A DNA stretch of 15,861 bases, from assembly GCA_027033525.1 (NCBI GenBank), contig JALVLD010000037.1:1-15861 (forward strand). The letters are read 5' to 3'. Below, one piece after another: positions 6,865-12,961 of this stretch. Position 1 is the first letter of the stretch, and every line of letters begins with the position of its first letter. This stretch comes from Candidatus Dojkabacteria bacterium (GTDB lineage Bacteria > Patescibacteriota > Dojkabacteria > GCA-002793355). Made by a program: the position numbers and the translations under genes. Below the pieces are notes generated by a model. It saw nothing but the letters and a program-made list of their open reading frames with translations. It was not told where the DNA came from and did not search any database.

Positions 6865-8649
6865 TTAATGCATTTCCCCGAGATTATACCAACGAATGTT
6901 TGTTATATTTGGATCAAGATAAAATATTGTTAGCAGTTCTCTTAAACGGTCAACGGCTCCTTCGCTTTTTGGAAAAAACATGCATCCATGAGATCCACAA
7001 TCGTCGTATCCTGTCCAATCCTTTGGCGGCACAATATATCCACAGTAGCCATTATCATAGTTGTTTTGTACGCTAATGTATACTTTGTTGCCACGAATTC
7101 GGATGCTTTTTATGCCAGAAAACCTAGGTAGTAGTCTTTTAACCTGCTCTGTTGGGGTACTTGGATCTACGTTTAAAGTTAATTCTAGTGCAGGAATGTA
7201 GTCGTAGTCTTCAAGTTCATTTAACATAGCTAAGGCTTGATTATGTGCTTGTTTTATCTGATCAAAATGAGTTTGTTTATATTCTTGGGCTTGGGAGGTT
7301 ATTTGATACAAAAGTCCACTATTATAAAATTTTTGTCCTGGACAGGCGGTATTGTTTATTGTCCAGTCGTTTGTGTCCCACACCCATTTGTATGAATCTC
7401 TGTGGCCAAAAACTGTATAAGTAGGGTCTAGCCATTTAGTTAAACTGGCTTTTCCATATTTTAAGTCAAATCCAAAGAGAGTGGCTTTTTCTGCAATAAG
7501 CTTTTTGAGAGCTTCGCGTTGCGCGCTAGTGGGTAAAGTATTAGTAAAGTTGCCGATGAGTGCAATGCCAATACTCATGTCGTTTGCAGCTTCAAATGCA
7601 TGGTAACCTTTTGTGCCCTCACCGCCTATTTTGCCTTCAAATATTCTGCCATTACTGTCGATTAAGAAGTTATAACCTATATCGTGCCAACCTCTAGAAT
7701 AAGCGTGGTACAAGTAAATTTCTCTGACTGCCCGATAAGGGTCATTGGGGTAATTACGGGTTACTGTATGATGAATAACAATCCTCTGGGCCCTGTAGTA
7801 TTCGGGGAGCCATCTACAATGATGCTCACTATCATAATATAGTCGTTGAGGATCATTTATACTAAGGCTTGAATGGCTATCCCAACTGTGTGGATTAGCT
7901 CCCCACACGATCCGAGGGATAATAGGCAGAGTCGAGTATTTAGCTCCTGAGGTTTTATCTTGATTGTAGGAATTAGAAGTACTTAAAAAGCTCCTATAGC
8001 GTTGTAATGTACCATTGGTATTTGTGTATAGTTGAATTGTTAATTGAATATTAGGTGCTTGTATATATAAGGCATTTTTGTCAGTTTTAGGTATTTGTAT
8101 CAGAGGAGATATGTAGGTGTTATATTCAGTTTTCGAGTTTATTTTTATTGTAGTTAGTTGATGTGGGGGGATATGGTCAGGTTTTTGTTTTAAGGCATAA
8201 GATATTGTTGTTGGAGAACTGGTTTCAAAAACAATGGCTGTAGTCTTAGCTGAAGTTGGCAAAGGTACCTCAAGTAATTTGTTAGGAGTATCAAGCCTTA
8301 GTTTGATTATTTGACCTGCGCTTAAATCTTTTTTTTCTACTATGGCCGGTTTGGCTATAATTAATTTGGGCTTGGATGAGTTAGTGGCAGTAATGCGTGT
8401 TTTTTGCGGGGACGTAGCGGTAGGCTTGTTTTTTTGTCCTTCGTATATCGTGGGGCTGTGTTGATGCGTTGCTTTCGATGGTGTTCCTTGAGCCGTATTT
8501 GTGCTATGGGGATTAATAGAGGGCGTATCGTGTGCGATTGGTGAGATTAGTTCTGAGTGTTTTACTTGTATAGTAGTGTGGGAAATAAGAGCTGAAACAA
8601 TAGCAATGCTTATGGCCATAATTGATGTTAATTTTTTAGAGAGTTTCAT
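6865..8649 (-). CDS. Exported PGRP/Amidase_2 N-acetylmuramoyl-L-alanine amidase
   Basis: This 594-residue protein starts with a basic-plus-hydrophobic signal or anchor (MKLSKKLTSIMAISIAIVSA) and a Thr/Ser/Pro/His-rich linker (about 35-100). A beta-rich region without a recognised family follows (about 100-240). The amidase domain spans about 245-450, with RIVWGA, VIHHT (H293), GWHDIGYNFLID (Y326), GYHAFEAANDMSIGIALIGNF, VFGHRD (H416) and ACPG (C436). His, His and Cys are the zinc ligands of the family and Tyr is catalytic, so the site appears intact. The family cleaves the bond between muramic acid and the stem peptide in peptidoglycan. A C-terminal domain (about 485-594) contains a Cys/Gly/Pro-rich patch (Cys536, 551, 556). 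The start is leaderless (TATAAT 7 nt upstream), divergent from yidC. A role in the cell's own wall remodelling or against neighbours is possible. Confidence 0.9.
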   Translation of the reverse strand: MKLSKKLTSIMAISIAIVSALISHTTIQVKHSELISPIAHDTPSINPHSTNTAQGTPSKATHQHSPTIYEGQKNKPTATSPQKTRITATNSSKPKLIIAKPAIVEKKDLSAGQIIKLRLDTPNKLLEVPLPTSAKTTAIVFETSSPTTISYALKQKPDHIPPHQLTTIKINSKTEYNTYISPLIQIPKTDKNALYIQAPNIQLTIQLYTNTNGTLQRYRSFLSTSNSYNQDKTSGAKYSTLPIIPRIVWGANPHSWDSHSSLSINDPQRLYYDSEHHCRWLPEYYRAQRIVIHHTVTRNYPNDPYRAVREIYLYHAYSRGWHDIGYNFLIDSNGRIFEGKIGGEGTKGYHAFEAANDMSIGIALIGNFTNTLPTSAQREALKKLIAEKATLFGFDLKYGKASLTKWLDPTYTVFGHRDSYKWVWDTNDWTINNTACPGQKFYNSGLLYQITSQAQEYKQTHFDQIKQAHNQALAMLNELEDYDYIPALELTLNVDPSTPTEQVKRLLPRFSGIKSIRIRGNKVYISVQNNYDNGYCGYIVPPKDWTGYDDCGSHGCMFFPKSEGAVDRLRELLTIFYLDPNITNIRWYNLGEMH

Positions 8650-8656
8650 ATACCAT

Positions 8657-8662
8657 ATTATA
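8657..8662 (-). promoter_or_regulatory. -10 box of the amidase gene (leaderless)
   Basis: TATAAT on the minus strand lies 7 nt upstream of the ATG at 8649. No clear -35 hexamer is present at 16-18 bp. It sits back to back with the yidC promoter. Confidence 0.6.
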
Positions 8663-8668
8663 ACAGGT

Positions 8669-8696
8669 TTGCTTTTAGTAGTAGGGGTGTTATAAT
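8669..8696 (+). promoter_or_regulatory. Promoter of yidC (leaderless)
   Basis: TTGCTT (8669-8674), a 16-bp spacer and TATAAT (8691-8696), with ATG 8703 only 6 nt beyond. The divergent amidase -10 box is 6 bp away from this -35. Confidence 0.7.
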
Positions 8697-8702
8697 TGGC
8701 TT

Positions 8703-9536
8703 ATGCTTAAAGTTTTAGGAGCATTTTGGAATTATTTCTTCTTTAGTCCAATTATTAATTTGTTAGTATACTTTTCAGCTTATTTTGGGGGAATAGCTTG
8801 GGGAGTTGTTATTCTTGTGGTTTTTATAAAGATTTTAACTTTGCCAATTACAATAAAGCGTATAAAGTATACACGTATTGCTGCAAAGTTGCGTCCTGAA
8901 ATAGCCAAGTTGCGTAAGCGTTTCAAAAATAAAGAAAAATTTGAAAGAGCAAAAAAGAAATTATATGAAAAGTATGGTTATCATCCAACAAAAGGGTTTA
9001 TTCCTCTGTTGGTAATGTTTCCAGTGTTAATTGCATTGTATCAATCTGTAAGAAAATTGACAGTGGGGCTTGATCATATTGATGTGTTATATCCTTTTGT
9101 ATCAGCCCTGCTAAAGCAAAAGGGCGTAGCAAGTATAAATAATTCCCTGTGGGGGATAAATTTGCTATCAAAGCCTACTTTAGGTTTTTTAATAGTACTG
9201 TTTGGGATAACGTACATTAATTATTTTGTAAATTATTTGGTTTTTGGTAAGGCAAGGTTGGCTTCCGGGAATATTGCAAAAACTTTAGCGGAGCAAGCTC
9301 CAAATATGAAGCTAGACGAGTCTGCTATGCAACGCACATTTAAGATTATGAATTATACGAGCTTTCTTATTAACTCGTTATTCTTTGTGTATATTATGCG
9401 TGTGTTCCCGGCAATTTTGTCTTTTTATATTGCAGCTCAATATATCCTGAATGTTTTGGTATTGGGGGCAATATATTTTGTAGACAAGTATATTAATCCG
9501 AGAATCCTGGGCGATCCACACAAACGAGGGGAATAA
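8703..9536 (+). CDS. yidC: YidC/Oxa1 family membrane protein insertase
   Basis: YidC inserts and folds inner-membrane proteins, alone or with SecYEG. The 277-residue protein is the short form with the five-helix core only, without the large periplasmic domain of Gram-negative YidC. Visible parts are the first core helix (GVVILVVFIKILTLPITIKR, about 34-54) and the basic cytoplasmic hairpin (about 55-95, KLRPEIAKLRKRFKNKEKF). Next come the FIPLLVMFPVLIALYQSVRKL segment (about 101-121), then helices near 160-180, 216-232 and 237-257. The groove position normally occupied by Arg in the first core helix appears to be Lys43, a conservative change. It is transcribed divergently from the amidase and convergent with the HAD gene (12 nt between ends). 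No terminator is visible. Confidence 0.95.
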   Translation: MLKVLGAFWNYFFFSPIINLLVYFSAYFGGIAWGVVILVVFIKILTLPITIKRIKYTRIAAKLRPEIAKLRKRFKNKEKFERAKKKLYEKYGYHPTKGFIPLLVMFPVLIALYQSVRKLTVGLDHIDVLYPFVSALLKQKGVASINNSLWGINLLSKPTLGFLIVLFGITYINYFVNYLVFGKARLASGNIAKTLAEQAPNMKLDESAMQRTFKIMNYTSFLINSLFFVYIMRVFPAILSFYIAAQYILNVLVLGAIYFVDKYINPRILGDPHKRGE

Positions 9537-9548
9537 ACATATTTATAT

Positions 9549-10910
9549 TTAGTTGAGTATTTTTTCTACTAGTCCCATGGCCTTTTGCAGACTATTTACA
9601 GTATATGTTGGGATTGCAATCGGTTGTTGTTTGCGTTTTTTAAGCCATATCTTTTTGTTTTGTTCAAAAAAACGGAAGGGTTTAAATGTTGATAAATCCT
9701 CTGCCAAAATAATTATATGATTACTTTTTATTTGAGGGTATTTACTTACTACTAGATAAAATCCGTGCGAGCTGTATTTGTTAATGCCTTTGTAAGCAGA
9801 TGTATTGATAATGTCATCTAACAAGGTGAGGTGTTGGGGAAGTAGTATGGTTTTAATCCAGGCATTTGGGACATTAGTGTATAGTACTGGGATTATTTTA
9901 TTGCCGTATGTGTGTTTAAGGTGTTGCAATTTTTTGAAAAATGTCTTATTAATATACATTTCCCCTAGCAGTTCTTGCCTACCACGTTCAGGATCTTTGC
10001 CTATTTTGTACCAGAAGTCAGGCTCTGAGATTTGACCAAGTTTTAATTCGCGATATAAGCTAGCAAGTTTATTTATATGTTTTGGTGAAAGCTGTTTTAT
10101 AAGTTTAAAAATGGACTCTTGGGCAACTACTACCCCTTTGAAATCAAAAAGGAATAGAAATTTGTTAGAATTGGCGTGGGCGGGCGTAAGGCCAAGTATC
10201 GGCAAAAGTTCTTTAAAGTTTGTTATTTTAAAATCAGCTTCTGGATAAGGGTCGTCTACAGGATGTTGCTTTTTAGGGTCAAAAAGTATAGAGGTTATAC
10301 CACTATTGTGGGCACCTGCGATATCGGTTTGTGGATTATTCCCCACTACAATCGTTTCTTCTGGACTAGACTCTAGTTTGTTTAAAGCGTATAAATATTG
10401 GTTCACTGCTGGTTTATCTTTGCCAGCTTCTTCTGTTGTGACTACAATATCAATTAAGTTTTCTAATTTATTTGTAATAAGCTTTTTGTATTGAATTATA
10501 TTTAAATTATCTGTAATTACAGCCGTTTTTATACTTGCTTGTTCTAGTCGTCTTAAAACGTGTATTATATTAGGATACGGTTTTGCATATTTTAGTACAA
10601 AAGCCCAGTAATCCTCCCATGCTTTATATAAGAGTCCTAGGTCCATTGGTGCACCTGTTAGTTCTAGAATACGCTGGAAGTAAAGCAGTCTGTTGTGAGA
10701 CGAACCAGTATTTTTTAGATTACTGTGAGTATAAGCTCGCGCTTCTGCATAAAGATGTTTAAATGTAGTCCAGTTAATAAATTTTAAGTGGGATTTAAAG
10801 TATTTGTTATATACAAATTTTAGTGCAGCAGCATAAAAATCTTCTGTGTTAAGCAGTGTGTTATCGATGTCGAATAATACAGTTGTATATATTGTGTGCC
10901 AAAAGGGCAT
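9549..10910 (-). CDS. Tandem HAD-superfamily protein: complete N-terminal hydrolase plus degenerate second HAD-like domain
   Basis: Residues 8-235 form a complete HAD hydrolase: VLFDIDNTLL with D14 and D16 (motif I), AVITDN with T133 (motif II), GKDKP with K164/K166 (motif III), and VVGNNPQTDIAG with D196 (motif IV). The helical cap lies between, at about 20-110. Residues 250-453 start again with FLFLFDFKGVV, where the nucleophile-like Asp256 is kept but the second Asp position is Lys258. A motif II-like LYTN (343-346) and ILAEDLSTF (401-409) follow. This looks like a second HAD fold that has probably lost activity. The family dephosphorylates small phosphorylated metabolites, but the substrate cannot be read from sequence. 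At 453 residues it is about twice the usual length. It has the strongest promoter in the window and a leaderless start. Confidence 0.85.
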   Translation of the reverse strand: MPFWHTIYTTVLFDIDNTLLNTEDFYAAALKFVYNKYFKSHLKFINWTTFKHLYAEARAYTHSNLKNTGSSHNRLLYFQRILELTGAPMDLGLLYKAWEDYWAFVLKYAKPYPNIIHVLRRLEQASIKTAVITDNLNIIQYKKLITNKLENLIDIVVTTEEAGKDKPAVNQYLYALNKLESSPEETIVVGNNPQTDIAGAHNSGITSILFDPKKQHPVDDPYPEADFKITNFKELLPILGLTPAHANSNKFLFLFDFKGVVVAQESIFKLIKQLSPKHINKLASLYRELKLGQISEPDFWYKIGKDPERGRQELLGEMYINKTFFKKLQHLKHTYGNKIIPVLYTNVPNAWIKTILLPQHLTLLDDIINTSAYKGINKYSSHGFYLVVSKYPQIKSNHIIILAEDLSTFKPFRFFEQNKKIWLKKRKQQPIAIPTYTVNSLQKAMGLVEKILN

Positions 10911-10915
10911 AAGTG

Positions 10916-10944
10916 ATTATATGTTGCATATAAGTCTCTGTCAA
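10916..10944 (-). promoter_or_regulatory. Consensus sigma70 promoter of the HAD gene (leaderless)
   Basis: On the minus strand TTGACA (10944-10939), exactly 17 bp, and TATAAT (10921-10916): a perfect consensus in both hexamers and spacing. The ATG at 10910 is only 5 nt downstream. Confidence 0.85.
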
Positions 10945-11084
10945 AATATTTGTATTTGTGCAGGTTCATATAATCTGACACAATTTTATGTGTGTTCCTG
11001 TACAGTAAAATATGAGGGCACTGGAACTACATACTAAATACTAAAGATAAAATTGTCTCCCGCCCTTTGGACCTATACAACAGC

Positions 11085-11114
11085 TTGTAAAATCCGTGTC
11101 TAATATGCTATAAT
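11085..11114 (+). promoter_or_regulatory. Promoter of the 5S rRNA gene
   Basis: TTGTAA (11085-11090), an 18-bp spacer and TATAAT (11109-11114). The -10 box ends 5 nt before the predicted 5' end of 5S rRNA, so this RNA appears to be transcribed on its own. Confidence 0.65.
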
Positions 11115-11119
11115 ATTTT

Positions 11120-11233
11120 GCCTGGTCACTAAAGCGGGGTGGAACCACCTGATCCCATTCCGAACTCAGAAGTGAAACACCCCAGCGCCGAAGATACTCG
11201 GTTTTTACCGGGGAAAATAGGCCGTGGCCAGGC
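11120..11233 (+). rRNA. rrf: 5S ribosomal RNA
   Basis: This 114-nt segment has the conserved 5S features: the terminal helix GCCTGG / CCAGGC, and the internal segment CCCATTCCGAACTCAG-AAGTGAAAC in helix III and loop C. GCGCCGAAGATACT comes next, then the helix IV/V hairpin CTCGGTTTTTACCGGGG. No 16S or 23S sequence is visible on either side, and the gene has its own promoter, so it is a free-standing copy. Boundaries are set by the terminal helix and may differ by a few bases. Its last 29 bases are also the antisense 3' end of the neighbouring broken P-loop gene. Confidence 0.95.
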
Positions 11234-11930
11234 TTTTTTGTTTGAGAAATTCTCCTTTTACCTTTAATAAAATTTCATCTGCAGTTAAGCTAAGAAGGTC
11301 GTTGGGAGTATGATTTTTGCTTTGTAGATAGCTTCTTAGGGTATTAAAGGTTTGGCTACGTATTTTCTTTAATGGGAGGTTACTATTTATCACCGGAATG
11401 TTGAAAAGGTGAGCATATACAATATGCACTAAGTTTAAGCTAGAAAGAAAATAATGGTTAAGAACAAATTTATTTAACTTTGTATTAGCTTTTTTAAATC
11501 TTCTCATCATGACTGCGGGGGAGGCGAGTAAAATGATAGGTATGTACAAAAAGGTGTTGTTTAGTAGAGTTAGGGCTTGGGAGATGAGCCTTAAACTTTG
11601 TTCTTTTTTCATATATTGGTTGACATAATGAAATATGGAATAAATTATCACGTTATGGATACCTCTATCTAGAAAAATAATTTTATTTTTACCTTTATTA
11701 CGTGTAATAATTTTACTAACTTATAAAATAGTATAGAGATTAAGGTCATACAAATACTGAGAGTCTATATTTTGGGGGGAGTGATGTTTTTTAATGAATT
11801 CTTTATCAGGATCTATAATTGTAACTTGTTTGTCTAGAAAAGGAGTTATAGACTGGATAGTATTTAGAATTGATGTTTTTCCAGTAGCAGGTGAGCCTAG
11901 GAGTTCTATAATTTTAAGATTGCCTTGCAT
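11205..11930 (-). pseudogene. P-loop NTPase/kinase-like gene interrupted by one in-frame TAA
   Basis: From ATG 11930 the frame encodes a Walker A motif (IELLGSPATGKTS) and DKQVTIIDPDKEF, then meets TAA at 11721-11723 after 69 codons. The same frame then stays open for 171 codons to TAA 11205-11207. Directly after the stop comes a Walker B-like strand and DRG motif (KIIFLDRGIHN), as in small nucleoside- or sugar-kinase-like P-loop proteins, followed by a mostly helical C-terminal part. The two pieces therefore belong to one protein of about 240 residues. Without the stop both nucleotide-binding motifs would be present. An internal GTG (11651) could start only a fragment lacking Walker A. The last codons run antisense into the 5S rRNA gene. 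Most likely a nonsense-mutated pseudogene; a sequencing error is the other explanation. Confidence 0.7.
11220..11239 (+). terminator. 5S rRNA terminator (3' end plus T-tract)
   Basis: The GC-rich 3' strand of the 5S terminal helix runs directly into six T residues (11234-11239). The helix, or the nearby GGCC-GT-GGCC hairpin, followed by the T-tract could serve as an intrinsic terminator. Confidence 0.5.
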
Positions 11931-11948
11931 ATTTTGTGATGCTATAAT
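11920..11948 (+). promoter_or_regulatory. Promoter of the SPFH gene
   Basis: TTGCCT (11920-11925), exactly 17 bp, and TATAAT (11943-11948). Transcription would start near 11955, leaving an AT-rich leader of about 28 nt without a Shine-Dalgarno sequence. Confidence 0.6.
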
Positions 11949-11962
11949 GAAGTGATTATAGC
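11941..11962. promoter_or_regulatory. Perfect dyad carrying TATAAT on both strands (bidirectional promoter or operator)
   Basis: GCTATAAT (11941-11948) and ATTATAGC (11955-11962) are exact inverted repeats around a 6-bp spacer (GAAGTG). Each arm carries a -10 box, one for the SPFH gene on the plus strand and one facing the P-loop gene on the minus strand (24 nt before its ATG). It may be a symmetrical bidirectional promoter, a repressor operator, or both. Confidence 0.6.
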
Positions 11963-11982
11963 TAATTTATTAATTAATTAAA

Positions 11983-12837
11983 ATGGCAATGCCTAAAGCG
12001 ACCTTTGGCACCGTTGTAGGCGGTCTGGTGCTATTGTTCGTAATCGTAATACCTATTTTGCGAGCACTTAGTTTTTTTGTAATTATAAATCCCGCTCAAG
12101 TTGGGGTTCATACTCGTTTAGGGCAGTTAAAAGGAAAGCTTGATCCTGGTTTACATTTTATAATGCCAGTCCTTGATAAGGTGTTTAAATACAATACGCG
12201 TTTAATTACGTATGAAACGAGTAGTTACCCAAAGGAATCGAAAGCAGATTATACTGATTACCCTGTTGATACAACTACTAAGGATGGTCAACCAGTGCAT
12301 ATAAAGTATACTGTTAGGTTTAGAATTGACCCAGCCAAGGTTTTGTGGATTTATCAAAATTTAGGTACGGAAGAGCAAGTAGTTGAAAAAGTAGTTAAAA
12401 CAGATTCACGTGGTCATGTAAGAACTTTAGCTCGTGAATTTGCTGCACAAGATTTATATTCAGGTAATATAAGAGAATTAGAAGAAGCTGTTTCGGAGGA
12501 ATTAAAGAAATTATTCGCTGAAAAGGGGTTAGTTTTAGATGAATTTGTTATTCGTAGTATTGATTTTAGTGAAGATTATGTAAAGGCAATTGAGCAAAAG
12601 CAAATTGAAAAGGAGCGTGTTGAAACTGAGAAGTATAAAGCGGAGCAAGAAAAATATCGTAAACAAGCTTTAATTACAAAAGCTCAAGGTGAGGCTGAAG
12701 CTCAAAGACTATTACAAAAGAGTTTGACCAAAGAGCTCTTAACCAAGATGTATATAGAAAAATGGGATGGTCATTTACCTCAGGTAGCGACTGGTAATAA
12801 TGGTGTAATTTTAGATTTAGGGTCGCTAAAGAAGTAG
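11983..12837 (+). CDS. SPFH/prohibitin-like membrane protein
   Basis: SPFH proteins form membrane-anchored oligomeric rings or scaffolds linked to membrane organisation and to membrane protease control. The 284-residue protein has one N-terminal hydrophobic anchor (about 8-35) and then the SPFH domain (about 33-205). That domain starts with FFVIINPAQVGVHTRLG and DPGLHFIMPVLDKV, and contains KDGQPVHIKYTVRFRID and VLDEFVIRSIDFS. A charged coiled coil follows (about 203-250, EQKQIEKERVETEKYKAEQE), then AQGEAEAQRLLQKSL, which is typical of prohibitins. Total length is near that of prohibitins. No FtsH or other protease gene is visible beside it, so its partner is unknown. ATG 11983 is used; ATG 11989 is possible. 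A strong GC hairpin follows the stop. Confidence 0.92.
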   Translation: MAMPKATFGTVVGGLVLLFVIVIPILRALSFFVIINPAQVGVHTRLGQLKGKLDPGLHFIMPVLDKVFKYNTRLITYETSSYPKESKADYTDYPVDTTTKDGQPVHIKYTVRFRIDPAKVLWIYQNLGTEEQVVEKVVKTDSRGHVRTLAREFAAQDLYSGNIRELEEAVSEELKKLFAEKGLVLDEFVIRSIDFSEDYVKAIEQKQIEKERVETEKYKAEQEKYRKQALITKAQGEAEAQRLLQKSLTKELLTKMYIEKWDGHLPQVATGNNGVILDLGSLKK

Positions 12838-12865
12838 AGTAGGAGGGCGTTTGATTCGATGAGTT

Positions 12866-12914
12866 GTTGGGGGCGGCGGCCTTCGGCCGCCGCCCCCAAC
12901 TCCATCCAATTTTT
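12866..12914 (+). terminator. Very stable GC hairpin between SPFH and gltX, likely intrinsic terminator
   Basis: A 16-bp perfect stem (12866-12881 with 12885-12900) closes on a TTC triloop; 13 of the 16 pairs are G-C. Nine bases later there is a five-T run (12910-12914). The T-tract is set back further than in a textbook terminator, so the hairpin may instead, or also, stabilise the SPFH mRNA 3' end. It stands out sharply from its AT-rich surroundings. Confidence 0.6.
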
Positions 12915-12950
12915 ATAGCTATTTAAAGCTAGTCCTGCAATTAGATTTGT

Positions 12951-12956
12951 TATAAT
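12951..12956 (+). promoter_or_regulatory. -10 box of gltX (leaderless)
   Basis: TATAAT ending 5 nt before ATG 12962. No good -35 hexamer is seen at 16-18 bp. It lies downstream of the GC hairpin, so gltX-fmt is probably an independent unit. Confidence 0.6.
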
Positions 12957-12961
12957 CAAAC

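Noticed and set aside
10945..10990. Plus-strand TATAAT at 10969-10974 suggesting another promoter
   Set aside because: No -35 hexamer at suitable spacing and no ORF or RNA structure follows; only a six-codon frame begins near 10985.
11205..11651. Separate 148-codon gene starting at GTG 11651
   Set aside because: It is in the same frame as the upstream Walker A piece with no other stop between; one interrupted gene explains both better.
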